Below, one piece after another: positions 1 through 8,013 of a stretch of 36,212 nt of DNA (position 1 is its first letter; the number at the start of each line of letters is the position of its first letter). Where the stretch lies: NCBI GenBank assembly GCA_946886855.1, contig CAMPJJ010000059.1, forward strand, positions 1 through 36,212, in the 5' to 3' direction. This DNA comes from an uncultured Roseateles sp. (lineage in GTDB: Bacteria; Pseudomonadota; Gammaproteobacteria; Burkholderiales; Burkholderiaceae). The notes under the pieces were generated by a model. It was not told the DNA's origin, did no database searches, and saw only the letters and a list, made by a program, of their open reading frames with translations. The translations under genes and the position numbers were made by a program.

Positions 1-60
1 CACTGGCACTGGCACTGGCACTGGCACTGGCACTGGCACTGGCACTGGCACTGGCACTGG
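1..60. repeat. CACTGG hexanucleotide tandem array, ten perfect copies
   Basis: Ten uninterrupted copies of CACTGG start at base 1, so the array probably continues beyond the window. It ends 15 bases before the cobS stop codon, on the downstream side of that minus-strand gene. It could lie between genes or be the end of a neighbouring repeat-rich coding region; the window does not decide. It is not a CRISPR, because there are no spacers. Confidence 0.95.
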
Positions 61-75
61 CGCGGCCGCTCATGC

Positions 76-870
76 TCAGTCCGCCGGGAACAGCGGCGCC
101 ATCGCCAGGAACGCCAGCAACGCGCCCAGCTCGACGATCTGCTGCGTCGCGCCGAGCGTGTCGCCGGTGTAGCCGCCCAGTCGCCGTTCCAGCATCGACT
201 GCATGTAGAAGGTCAATCCGGCGCAGACCACCACCGCCGCCAGCATCTCCGGCACGTTCTCCGGCGTGATCCATGCGCCGGCGAGCGTCGCGAGCACCAC
301 CAGGGCCAGCGCAATGGCAAGACCCGGCCCGCCGATCTGCATCGCCAGGGGTTTCGCCTTCGCGTGTTCGGCGTCGCCGGCGTACGGCAGCGCGTGCAGC
401 AGCCACACCGGCGCCGCGCGCGAGGCGACGTGCGCCCACACCAGGGCCAGCATCGCGAGCGTCGGGTCGATGTCCGCGAGCCCCAGCAGCACCGTGGCCT
501 TCAGGCCCAGCACCAGGATCAGCCCCAGCGCGCCGTAGCTGCCGATGCGCGAGTCCTTCATGATCGTCAGCGCCTTCTCGCGCGTGACCGCGCCGCCGAG
601 CGCATCACAGCTGTCGGCCAGGCCGTCCTCATGGAAGCCGCCGGTCAGCCAGACGCTGGCCGCCATCGCGAGCCCCACGGCGACCGTGGCCGGAAAGAGC
701 TGCAGCGCGCCCCACAGCACCAGGGCCGAGAAGCCGCCGACGACCGCGCCGACGAGCGGGAAGAAGCGCGCGCATTGCTGCAGCCACGCGGGCTCGAACC
801 CGACCCAGCGCGGCACGGGCACGCGGGTGAAGAACTGCAGGGCGACGAAGAAGAGGCGGACTTGATGCAT
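76..870 (-). CDS. cobS: adenosylcobinamide-GDP ribazoletransferase (cobalamin synthase)
   Basis: This protein joins adenosylcobinamide-GDP to alpha-ribazole (phosphate), the last step of the nucleotide loop pathway, at the cytoplasmic membrane. The 264-residue length fits the CobS/CobV family. It opens with the family-typical segment FFVALQFFTRVPVP, and has the acidic motif GGFHEDGLADSCDALGG near residues 77-93 and several hydrophobic membrane helices, including two near the C terminus. The motif probably binds metal and phosphate. The ATG at 870 is the first start and matches family N termini. The gene lies 38 bases after the receiver-DUF3369 gene on the same strand and is separated by about 12 kb from the other cob genes in this window, so it is either co-transcribed with signalling genes or has its own promoter. 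CobU and CobT, which supply its substrates, are encoded at 30394-30966 and 13330-14373. Confidence 0.95.
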   Translation of the reverse strand: MHQVRLFFVALQFFTRVPVPRWVGFEPAWLQQCARFFPLVGAVVGGFSALVLWGALQLFPATVAVGLAMAASVWLTGGFHEDGLADSCDALGGAVTREKALTIMKDSRIGSYGALGLILVLGLKATVLLGLADIDPTLAMLALVWAHVASRAAPVWLLHALPYAGDAEHAKAKPLAMQIGGPGLAIALALVVLATLAGAWITPENVPEMLAAVVVCAGLTFYMQSMLERRLGGYTGDTLGATQQIVELGALLAFLAMAPLFPAD

Positions 871-908
871 GGACGCGGACCGGGAAACCGGCCGCGATGA
901 TAGGACGC

Positions 909-1859
909 CTAGCGCGCGCTATCCCGTTCCAGCAGGCCCTCATACGCGATCGCGACATTGGCGCAGAAGATGTCGAGCATCTCCCGCCCCTCCTCGTCGA
1001 GCGGATCCGACATCACCATGTACAGCAGGCTCTCGTTGCCCGAGTGCGTCCGGTAGTAGCCGATGAAGCGGCCGTCCTCGAAGCGGCTCTGCCGGGTCGC
1101 CAGTGCGCGGTCCAGCGCCTCGCGCACGTCGGCGGGCAGGTTCGAGACCTGCGCGTCGGCGAGCAGCCCCTGGTACTCCGAGGTCGCGGCCAGCACCTGC
1201 AGGTGGCCTTGCGCGTGAGAGGCGGCGTACATGCGGCTCGCGCACAGCCCCTGGGCCTGGTAGCCGAGCATGTGCCCGACCTGCTCCAGCAGCGCCGACG
1301 CGAAATGGCGCAGGTTGCTCGAGTCGTGGATCTGCGTGATCGCGTCGATCGAGCGCCGCAGCGCCGCGCGCGACTGCGACAGGATCACGATGTCGCGGTA
1401 CGAGCGCAGCGCCGAGTAGAAGACCGTGATCAGCTTGCGCTTGGTCAGCTCGGTCTTCTCCTTGTAGTCGTTGATGTCGTAGGTCTTGATGACGTGTTCC
1501 TCGGGCGCCTGGCCCGGCTGCCCGGTGCGCAGCACGATGCGCACCTGGCTGTTGCGCAACTCCTCGCGGATGAAGCGGGCCACGTCCAGCCCCGCGTGTT
1601 CCGACTCCATCACCACGTCCAGCAGGATGAGCGCGATGTCGTGGCGGTCGCGCAGCAGGTCGCGCGCTTCCGCGCCGTTGTAGGCATTGAGGAACTGCAG
1701 CTTGCGTCCGGCGAATTCGAAGTCCGCCATGACCAGCTGGGTCACCTGATGCACCGCCGGATCGTCGTCGACGATCATCACCAGCCACGGATCGAGCGTG
1801 CGCGTGCGGGCGTCCTCGGCGGGATCGGGCAGCTCGTCGGCGAACACCATGTCGGTCAT
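909..1859 (-). CDS. response regulator: receiver domain plus DUF3369, no output domain
   Basis: The 316-residue protein has a CheY-like receiver (about residues 25-145) followed by a DUF3369 sensor-like domain (about 160-310). Receiver landmarks are visible: acidic pocket D31/D32 in MIVDDDP, phosphoacceptor D81 in LILLDVVM, T112 in VLRTGQP and K133 in NDYKEK. DUF3369 proteins I know of usually continue into an HD-GYP c-di-GMP phosphodiesterase domain; here the chain stops right after DUF3369, with a normal stop and no continuing frame. A strong Shine-Dalgarno (GGGAGGA, about five bases before ATG) supports the start at 1859. It lies 69 bases after a GGDEF protein on the same strand, so both probably act in one c-di-GMP signalling unit. 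The missing output domain suggests action through protein contact. The input kinase is not in the window. Confidence 0.88.
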   Translation of the reverse strand: MTDMVFADELPDPAEDARTRTLDPWLVMIVDDDPAVHQVTQLVMADFEFAGRKLQFLNAYNGAEARDLLRDRHDIALILLDVVMESEHAGLDVARFIREELRNSQVRIVLRTGQPGQAPEEHVIKTYDINDYKEKTELTKRKLITVFYSALRSYRDIVILSQSRAALRRSIDAITQIHDSSNLRHFASALLEQVGHMLGYQAQGLCASRMYAASHAQGHLQVLAATSEYQGLLADAQVSNLPADVREALDRALATRQSRFEDGRFIGYYRTHSGNESLLYMVMSDPLDEEGREMLDIFCANVAIAYEGLLERDSAR

Positions 1860-1928
1860 CGGTTCCTCCCTGCTTGATTTTGTCGCGGGCCATTATCAAC
1901 AGCCGGGGCGACCTGGGAAGCCTGGCCT

Positions 1929-2951
1929 TCAGCAGGACGGCTCCAGCGGCATCGGCCCGGAGCGATCCCGGCCCTGGCGCGTGCGCTTGGCCTCGTACAT
2001 CCGCATGTCGGCGCATTCCATCAGCGCCGTCGCGTCGCGCCAGTCCTCCGGGCAGCGGGACGCCCCCATGCTGGCCCGCAGCGGCAGCACACGATCCAGG
2101 TAGGGGAAGGCCCCCTCCACCGCCGCATGGATGCGCGCCAGCGTCGCCTCCAGCGTCGTCGACGATCCCGCAGGGGTCAGGAGGATGGCGAACTCGTCGC
2201 CGCCCAGCCGCGCGACCGTGTCCGACTCGCGCGTGGTGCCGGCGAGCCGGCGGCTGAACTCGATCAGCGCGGCGTCGCCGGCCGCGTGGCCGAGCGTATC
2301 GTTGATGTGCTTGAGGCCGTCCATGTCCAGCAGCACGATGGCGATCGGCGGATCGCCGCGCTCGACCTCCGCGATGGCGTGGCGCAACCGGTCCATGAAC
2401 AGCGAGCGGTTGGCCAGACCGGTCATGTCATCGTGCGTGGCGCGGTGGAAGAGGTCGTCGCGGCCGTAGCGGGTCGCCCAGTACATCGCGGCGCCCAGCA
2501 CCTTGGACATCAGCGACAGCACCTGCACCTCGCCGTTGCCGAAGTTGCCCGTGCGCGACGAGAAGGCCTTGAGCACGCCGACCGGCGTGCCCTGGTGCGC
2601 CAGCGGCAGCACGACCATCGAGCGCAGGCCCACGCGCCGGCAGGCCTCGAGGTCGACGCGGCTGTCGACGTCGACGTCGTCGCAGATCAGCGGGATGCCC
2701 TGGCGCAGGCAGGTGCCGGAGAGGCTGCCGTCGCGGCGCACGCGCACGCCGAGCTGGTGGCTGGCGGCGCCGGCGACGGCGCGGTACACCAGGTCCTCGC
2801 CCTCGGCCAGCTCGATGGCGGCGCCGTCGGCGTCGACGAGTTCCAGCGTGCCGTGGACCGACAGCGACATCACGCCCGCCAGGTCCAGCCCGAGCTGGGC
2901 GACCTGGCTGTGGATCTCGATGATGCGCAGGAGTGCGTCCCGGCTCGGCAT
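1929..2951 (-). CDS. GAF-domain diguanylate cyclase
   Basis: This enzyme makes cyclic di-GMP from two GTP. An N-terminal GAF sensor domain (about residues 15-160) precedes a GGDEF domain (about 170-335). The active-site loop is an intact GGDEF at residues 250-254. Five residues before it is a RESD (RxxD) inhibitory site at 241-244, so product feedback inhibition is likely. No signal peptide or membrane helix is seen, so it is cytoplasmic and its GAF domain probably reads a soluble ligand. I prefer the ATG at 2951 (MPSRDAL); an ATG at 3008 would add 19 Arg-rich residues that do not look like domain sequence. It is the first gene of a minus-strand pair with the receiver-DUF3369 protein and is divergent from the MFS gene. 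Confidence 0.92.
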   Translation of the reverse strand: MPSRDALLRIIEIHSQVAQLGLDLAGVMSLSVHGTLELVDADGAAIELAEGEDLVYRAVAGAASHQLGVRVRRDGSLSGTCLRQGIPLICDDVDVDSRVDLEACRRVGLRSMVVLPLAHQGTPVGVLKAFSSRTGNFGNGEVQVLSLMSKVLGAAMYWATRYGRDDLFHRATHDDMTGLANRSLFMDRLRHAIAEVERGDPPIAIVLLDMDGLKHINDTLGHAAGDAALIEFSRRLAGTTRESDTVARLGGDEFAILLTPAGSSTTLEATLARIHAAVEGAFPYLDRVLPLRASMGASRCPEDWRDATALMECADMRMYEAKRTRQGRDRSGPMPLEPSC

Positions 2952-3188
2952 CGACCGCCCCGAAAAGACCCGCTCCCTGGCCCGCGCCGGCCACCGCCGC
3001 GCGCGCACTGGGTGCGTCGATGCGCGGGACCACCTGCCGTCGTTGTCGCCAGTCTAGACCGGGGGCCTGCGCGATTCATCCCCTCTTTCCGGTGACGTTG
3101 CGAGGCGGCACCGCCGCCCTCGGGGAATCTCCCGATGAGGGGCATGTCTTTACGCTGCGGATACGGGGCATGCGCAGAATCGCGCCCC

Positions 3189-4532
3189 ATGCCAGAAAAC
3201 AAATCGTCCCCGGCTGCCGACGCAGCCCCCGCCGGCGCTTCGCCGGCGCACCCCGCGACCGGGGCGCCGGCCGCTCCCGCCGCTCCCGCGGCGATCGTGC
3301 CGTTCACGTCCTACCAGAAGCTGGCCGCCGGGCTGATGGCGCTGCTGCAGTTCTCCGTGGTGCTGGACTTCATGATCATGTCGCCGCTGGGCGTGATGAT
3401 CATGCCGGCGCTGCGGATGAGCGCCGGCGAGTTCGGCCTGGCCGTCTCCGCCTATGCCTTCAGCGCCGGCATCGCCGGGCTCCTGACGGCCGGATTCGCC
3501 GACCGCTTCGACCGCAAGCGGCTGCTGCTGTTCTTCTTCTGCGGCTTCCTGCTGGGCACGCTGTGGTGCGGGCTGGCGACGAGCTTCGCCTCGCTGCTGG
3601 CGGCGCGCATCGTGACCGGCCTGTTCGGCGGCGTCATCGGCTCCATCGTCATGGCGATCGCCGCGGACCTGTTCCCGCCGGCGCAGCGCGGCCGTGTGAT
3701 GGGCCTGCTGCAGGGCGGTTTCGCGGCCAGCCAGGTGCTGGGGCTGCCGTTCTCGATCTTCCTGGCCTCGCGCTTCGACTGGCACGCGCCGTTCATCGCG
3801 ATCGTGCTGTTCGGGCTGCTCGCCGCGCTGGTGATCGCCTTCAAGCTGCAACCGGTGAATGCCCACCTCGGCGCGGCCGGCACCGGACAGCACAGCGCGG
3901 CGCGGCACCTGTTCCAGACGGTGCGCATCCCGCGCCAGCAACTGGCCTTCGCGCTGACCGCGCTGCTGACCACCGGCGGCTTCATGCTGATGCCCTTCGC
4001 CAGCGCCTTCGTCGTGCACAACGTCGGCATCCCGCTGGACCACCTGCCGATCATCTATCTGATCACCGGCATCTGCACCCTGGTGTTCTCGCCGCTGATC
4101 GGCCGCCTGTCCGACCGCATCGGCGCGATGCCGGTGTTCTACGCCGGCTGCGCGATCACGATCGCGACGGTCGCGTTCTACACGCACCTGGGCACCTCGC
4201 CGCTGTGGGTGCTGATCGTCGTCAACGTGGTGATGTTCGTGGGCATCTTCTCGCGCATGATCCCGGCCCAGGTGACGCTCGCGGGCGTGCCGGCGCCGGA
4301 GCAGCGCGGCTCGTTCAACGCGATCAATTCGGCGCTGCAGCAGCTGGCCGGCGGCCTGGCCTCGCTGGTGGCCGGGCACATCGTGCACATCGGTCCGGAC
4401 GGACACGTGAACGACTTCCCGTACGTGGGCTATGTGGTCATCGCGTCGACGCTGGTCGCGGCGCTGCTGATGCGCCAGCTGGTGCGCGGCGGGCGCGCAG
4501 CGGGCGTGCCCGCCGCCGTCAAGGCCGGCTGA
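3189..4532 (+). CDS. MFS transporter (DHA1-like drug/solute exporter family)
   Basis: The 447-residue protein has about twelve hydrophobic segments after a roughly 40-residue Ala/Pro-rich cytoplasmic N terminus. The classic MFS motif A appears between helices 2 and 3 as GFADRFDRKR, and a second-half counterpart appears as GRLSDRIG. The start at 3189 (MPENKSS) is preferred over the ATG at 3135, because the extra 18 residues do not resemble coding sequence and the transporter core begins much later. This placement suggests a proton-coupled exporter in the inner membrane, but the substrate cannot be read from the sequence. It is monocistronic, divergent from the diguanylate cyclase gene, and followed by an 8-bp hairpin at 4546-4565. 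Confidence 0.88.
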   Translation: MPENKSSPAADAAPAGASPAHPATGAPAAPAAPAAIVPFTSYQKLAAGLMALLQFSVVLDFMIMSPLGVMIMPALRMSAGEFGLAVSAYAFSAGIAGLLTAGFADRFDRKRLLLFFFCGFLLGTLWCGLATSFASLLAARIVTGLFGGVIGSIVMAIAADLFPPAQRGRVMGLLQGGFAASQVLGLPFSIFLASRFDWHAPFIAIVLFGLLAALVIAFKLQPVNAHLGAAGTGQHSAARHLFQTVRIPRQQLAFALTALLTTGGFMLMPFASAFVVHNVGIPLDHLPIIYLITGICTLVFSPLIGRLSDRIGAMPVFYAGCAITIATVAFYTHLGTSPLWVLIVVNVVMFVGIFSRMIPAQVTLAGVPAPEQRGSFNAINSALQQLAGGLASLVAGHIVHIGPDGHVNDFPYVGYVVIASTLVAALLMRQLVRGGRAAGVPAAVKAG

Positions 4533-4545
4533 GTTCGATTGGCGA

Positions 4546-4565
4546 TCCGTGACCGAAGTCACGGA
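4546..4565 (+). terminator. possible terminator hairpin after the MFS gene
   Basis: A perfect 8-bp stem (TCCGTGAC / GTCACGGA) with a CGAA tetraloop lies 13 bases after the MFS stop codon. No clear T tract follows, so intrinsic termination is uncertain; it could equally stabilise the 3' end. Confidence 0.4.
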
Positions 4566-4682
4566 GGGCGCGCGCTTCTTGTCGATCCGTCTAGAGTGGG
4601 CCCTCGAGCGGGGGGCATTGGTTACAAGTGCGGAACATCCGCTCCCTAGAATTCAGGGTTTTCACCGACCCGGAATTCGATC

Positions 4683-5600
4683 ATGTCCTCCGCGATCCGG
4701 CGCCTGAGCGGCGCTTTTGTCCTGTCCGCCGTGGCGCTGACCGCGCTGTCGGCCCGCGCCGCCGGACCGGCCGTCGACACGATGGCCCGCATCAAGGAGT
4801 CCAAGTCGATCACGCTGGGCGTGCGCGAAGCATCGCGGCCGTTCTCGTTCGTCAACGAGCAGAAGCAGGGTCAGGGCTACTCGGTCGACCTGTGCCTGGC
4901 GGCCGTCGACGAGATCAAGAAGGAACTGAAGCTGCCCGAGCTGAAGGTCAACTACGTCGTCGTGTCCGGCGCGGACCGGATCCCGAAGCTGCAGAAGGGC
5001 GAGATCGACCTGGAATGCGGCTCGACGACCAACACCAAGGCGCGTCAGGAGCAGGTCGACTTCAGCTACACGATCTTCGTCGCGGGCATGCGCGTGCTGA
5101 TCCCGAGCGGTGCCAAGGTCGACTCGATCAAGGACCTGGACGGCATGACGATCGCGCTGGCCAAGGGCACGACCTCGGAGAAGCTGTTCACGCAGCTGAA
5201 CAACTCCGGCGAGGCCAAGATGCAGCTGGTCCAGTACCCCAACAACACGGACGCGTTCAAGGCGCTGCGCGAGGGCAAGGCCCGCGCGTTCGCGCAGGAC
5301 GATGCGCTGCTGCTGGGCCTGGCGTCCAAGGACAAGGCGCTGGACAGCCTGAGCCTGGGCCAGATGGCCTTCTCGGTGGAGCCCTACGGCATCATGATGC
5401 GCAAGGGCGACGCCAAGCTGGCGGCGGCCGTGGACCGCGCGCTGAGCCGCGTCTACGGCAGCGGCGAGATCGAGCAGCTCTACAACAAGTGGTTCCAGAC
5501 GGCGGCGCTGTCGATCCCGATGAACCGCCTGACGCGCGACGGCTTCAAGCGTCCGAACCGCGAAGCCGGCGTGGCGATGCTGCTGGGTTATTCGATCTGA
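4683..5600 (+). CDS. periplasmic amino-acid-type ABC transporter substrate-binding protein (GltI-like)
   Basis: This is a 305-residue SBP_bac_3 family protein. Residues 1-27 form a Sec signal peptide (hydrophobic core, cleavage probably after ARA or RAA). The mature protein has family hallmarks: early ligand-site segment GVREASRPFSF, GQGYSVDLC, and DLECGSTTNTKARQEQVDFS, the last typical of glutamate/aspartate-binding members. It should bind a small, probably acidic, amino acid in the periplasm and hand it to an inner-membrane permease. No permease or ATPase gene lies beside it, so it is an orphan here and must share a transporter encoded elsewhere. A weak GGAA Shine-Dalgarno precedes the ATG. 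A strong terminator follows 25 bases after the stop, so it is monocistronic. Confidence 0.92.
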   Translation: MSSAIRRLSGAFVLSAVALTALSARAAGPAVDTMARIKESKSITLGVREASRPFSFVNEQKQGQGYSVDLCLAAVDEIKKELKLPELKVNYVVVSGADRIPKLQKGEIDLECGSTTNTKARQEQVDFSYTIFVAGMRVLIPSGAKVDSIKDLDGMTIALAKGTTSEKLFTQLNNSGEAKMQLVQYPNNTDAFKALREGKARAFAQDDALLLGLASKDKALDSLSLGQMAFSVEPYGIMMRKGDAKLAAAVDRALSRVYGSGEIEQLYNKWFQTAALSIPMNRLTRDGFKRPNREAGVAMLLGYSI

Positions 5601-5625
5601 GCGATCCCTCCGGATCCTGGTGAGC

Positions 5626-5650
5626 AAGCGGACCTTCGGGTCCGCTTTGC
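5626..5650 (+). terminator. intrinsic terminator of the substrate-binding protein gene
   Basis: A 9-bp perfect stem (AAGCGGACC / GGTCCGCTT) closes on a very stable UUCG tetraloop and runs into a short T stretch. It lies 25 bases after the stop codon of the binding protein gene. Confidence 0.85.
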
Positions 5651-5806
5651 ATTGGGGGGTCGGAAACGTGGATCGCCCGTGCGGGTGGGGCAAGACCTGG
5701 ACCCCCGTGGCCCGGTCGGACTCCCTAGCCCTTGGGGGACGCATTCGGGCGCATCGCCGGGACACTGCGCGCTTCGCGTAGCCGATCGCATTCACGCAGG
5801 AAGTCC

Positions 5807-7135
5807 ATGCGCCGTCTCGACCTCGTCCGCCGTCGTTCATCGATCCTTGATCGTGGCGCGTCTCCCGCTGCATCTGTCGCCGCATTGGTCGCCGTGCTGC
5901 TGAGCCCGGCGGCGTGCGCGCTGGCCCTCGACGTCCCGTCCGGCTGGACGCAGCGCGTGCACGAGGACGGCCTGCTGCTGCAGCCCGCCGACCTGCCGCC
6001 GGGCAAGGTGATGCAGTTGTGGGTCGCGCCACCGATGGACGTCGGCCGCGACGAGGGGCTGGCCGCGCTCGCGCGCCTCAAGGACCCGATGCGTGGACTG
6101 GGCGCCGCGGGCCAGCCCACCTGCAAGCCGCCGCAGATGCTGCAGGCCGGCGTGGTGCTCCAGAACTGCGTGGCGACCGTGAACGGCGCGCCCATCGAGA
6201 CACAGGTCTACCTTCGCCCGGCGCGCGGGGGTCAGGTCGAGTGGCTGCGGATTGCGTTCTCGCAGGATGAAGCGCTGCTGCAGCGCTACGGCGGTGGCTT
6301 GAAGACGCTGTCCTCGAAGTCGAACGAACTCTGGCCCGCGCTGAAGGCGCTCGCCGGGGACGAGCGCAAACGTCGCGAAGAAGCTGAGCGCACCGCCGCG
6401 CTGGAACGCCGCGCCGCCGCCGATCGTGCGATCCACGTGGCGCCGGGCAAGGGCGTGGCGGAGCGCGACATCGCCGTCATGCTCTGGACCTGGTACCAGC
6501 CCAGCGGCGAGAGCCTGGTGGAGAACCTGCACCTGCTGCTGAAGGACGGCACGGGGTATCGCAACCTCGACCTGCCGCCGGACGAGTTCGACATGGCCGC
6601 GGCGCGTCGCTTCAGGCCGGAGCGCGTCATCCAGTGGCGCCGCAGCGGCGACGACTGGCAGATCAGGGAGCACGACGACAAGGACTGGCGCACGATCAGC
6701 GGCAGGCCCGCGACGCCGGCCTCTGCGGGTCAGAAGATCGAAGGCACGTTCACGCACGCCTGGTACTCGATCCTCGGCGGCGGCAGTTCGCAGAACCGCT
6801 TCCACTTCCAGCCGGACGGCACTTTCGAGCAGACCGGCAAGTCGGTCTTCGGTACCGGCGCCATGGCCGCGGCGAATGGCGTGGCGGGGATGGCGACCAG
6901 CACCTACTCGCGCGGCGGCAGCACGACGACCTCGTCCGTCAGCGCCGTCGGCGCCGGTGCGGGCGGGGCGCAGCGACAGCGGCGCAACGGCGGCGACTTC
7001 GTCGGCCGCTACCGGCTCGACCGCTGGGCCATGGTCGTCGAGCGCGAGAACGGCGAGCAGGAGCGCGTGCTCTTCGCGTTCAACGGCGACAAGCAGCGCG
7101 CGGTGTTCATCAAGGATCAGGGTTATTCGAAGTAG
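5807..7135 (+). CDS. secreted protein of unknown function, 442 residues
   Basis: I do not recognise a family. The chosen ATG at 5807 has a good Shine-Dalgarno (AGGAAG) and gives an Arg-rich n-region followed by a hydrophobic core ending near ACALALD, consistent with Sec export; an upstream TTG at 5732 is less likely. The mature N-terminal part (to about residue 200) looks like a compact globular domain (GWTQRVHEDGLLLQPADLP...). A charged, probably helical stretch with repeated E/R/A residues follows. The C-terminal 130 residues contain GTFTHAWYSILGGGSSQNR, FHFQPDGTFEQTG, a Gly/Ser/Thr-rich low-complexity loop and a final beta-like segment. The form FxPDGTFxxTG recurs in secreted beta-sandwich or lipocalin-like proteins, but that is only a suggestion. 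The next gene starts 7 bases downstream, so the two probably form an operon. Confidence 0.8.
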   Translation: MRRLDLVRRRSSILDRGASPAASVAALVAVLLSPAACALALDVPSGWTQRVHEDGLLLQPADLPPGKVMQLWVAPPMDVGRDEGLAALARLKDPMRGLGAAGQPTCKPPQMLQAGVVLQNCVATVNGAPIETQVYLRPARGGQVEWLRIAFSQDEALLQRYGGGLKTLSSKSNELWPALKALAGDERKRREEAERTAALERRAAADRAIHVAPGKGVAERDIAVMLWTWYQPSGESLVENLHLLLKDGTGYRNLDLPPDEFDMAAARRFRPERVIQWRRSGDDWQIREHDDKDWRTISGRPATPASAGQKIEGTFTHAWYSILGGGSSQNRFHFQPDGTFEQTGKSVFGTGAMAAANGVAGMATSTYSRGGSTTTSSVSAVGAGAGGAQRQRRNGGDFVGRYRLDRWAMVVERENGEQERVLFAFNGDKQRAVFIKDQGYSK

Positions 7136-7142
7136 GCCGCGA

Positions 7143-7589
7143 ATGAGCGACGACGTTCTCGCAGGGCTGCCGCCAATGGCGCCGGATCGGTGCTTGCGGT
7201 CGCTCGGACCGTTCGAGGACGAGCAGGGGAATCACTTCCGGCTCGCCATCGACTGCACGCTGGCCCCATCGAGCTGGCCGGGCCGGAAGAAGCGCCTGCT
7301 GGCGGCGCTCGGTCTGCGACGCGCCGCGGAGCGGATCTCGCTGCAGGCGCGCATCGAGATCGAGCTGTTCGCGATCCAGCCCATTCACGGCGACCTCGTC
7401 GATCGCGACGGTGCGCCCCGCGAGGACCTGTTCGTTCAGGGACCCCCGCGCGTTCGTGACCTCCAACTGGAAGTCTCGTACGGGCAGGGGATCCAGTACT
7501 ACCTGCTCACGTTGGCGACCGACCGGGGAATGGCAACGTTCCCGTCGTTTGAAGCCGCCGTGCGGTGGACCCTGCTGCGCAATCCCTGA
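7143..7589 (+). CDS. hypothetical protein, 148 residues
   Basis: I do not recognise this protein. It begins MSDDVLAG seven bases after the preceding secreted protein stops, which suggests co-transcription. It has no signal peptide or membrane helix, so it is probably cytoplasmic. It contains a mix of beta-like segments (FRLAIDCTLAP, IEIELFAIQPIHGDL, LQLEVSYGQGIQYYLLTLAT). Its last 83 bases overlap, in antisense, the end of the convergent lipoprotein gene. Both frames read as real protein, so the overlap is likely genuine. Confidence 0.65.
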   Translation: MSDDVLAGLPPMAPDRCLRSLGPFEDEQGNHFRLAIDCTLAPSSWPGRKKRLLAALGLRRAAERISLQARIEIELFAIQPIHGDLVDRDGAPREDLFVQGPPRVRDLQLEVSYGQGIQYYLLTLATDRGMATFPSFEAAVRWTLLRNP

Positions 7590-8013
7590 TCAACAGGTCG
7601 ACGAGCAAGCTTCCCTGCGTCGCATAGGTCCACTTGTCCGTCTTGAGCAGGGTGGCGACGGGCTTGCCGGCATCGACCGAGCGATCGATCAACGCGACGT
7701 CGTAGGTCTTCGTCGCGTCGTCGAAGACGACCTCCGCATCCATCGATCGCTTCAACGTCACCGCCACGCGCCGCTGGTCCTTCCCGCTGCCTTGCTCGAC
7801 CTCCAGCGCGCAGCCGTCGCGCAGCGCGTAGCGCCAGCGCGGGCCGGGCGAGTCGCGGCCGACGACGTTGAGCTCGGCGACGCGCTCGGCGTTGTTCATG
7901 TCGAAGGGACTGACCAGCGGCCGATCCTCGCCGGGATAGCCCTCCGAGCACGACACGAGCAGCGGCCCCAGGATCAGCACGACCGCCACCCGCGCGGCGT
8001 CACGCCATGACAT
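7507..8013 (-). CDS. small lipoprotein of unknown function, 168 residues
   Basis: A short hydrophobic signal sequence ends in the lipobox LLVSC (Cys22), so the protein is probably lipidated and periplasm-facing. The mature part contains a Trp/Tyr segment GPRWRYALRDGCALEVEQG and a Lys/Asp-rich region; I do not recognise a domain. The ATG at 8013 is preferred over the one at 8040 because it places the positively charged n-region next to the hydrophobic core. The start overlaps the end of the CNNM gene by 14 bases, which suggests translational coupling. The 3' end overlaps the convergent gene at 7143-7589 by 83 bases. Confidence 0.72.
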   Translation of the reverse strand: MSWRDAARVAVVLILGPLLVSCSEGYPGEDRPLVSPFDMNNAERVAELNVVGRDSPGPRWRYALRDGCALEVEQGSGKDQRRVAVTLKRSMDAEVVFDDATKTYDVALIDRSVDAGKPVATLLKTDKWTYATQGSLLVDLLIRDCAAGSTARRLQTTGTLPFPGRSPT

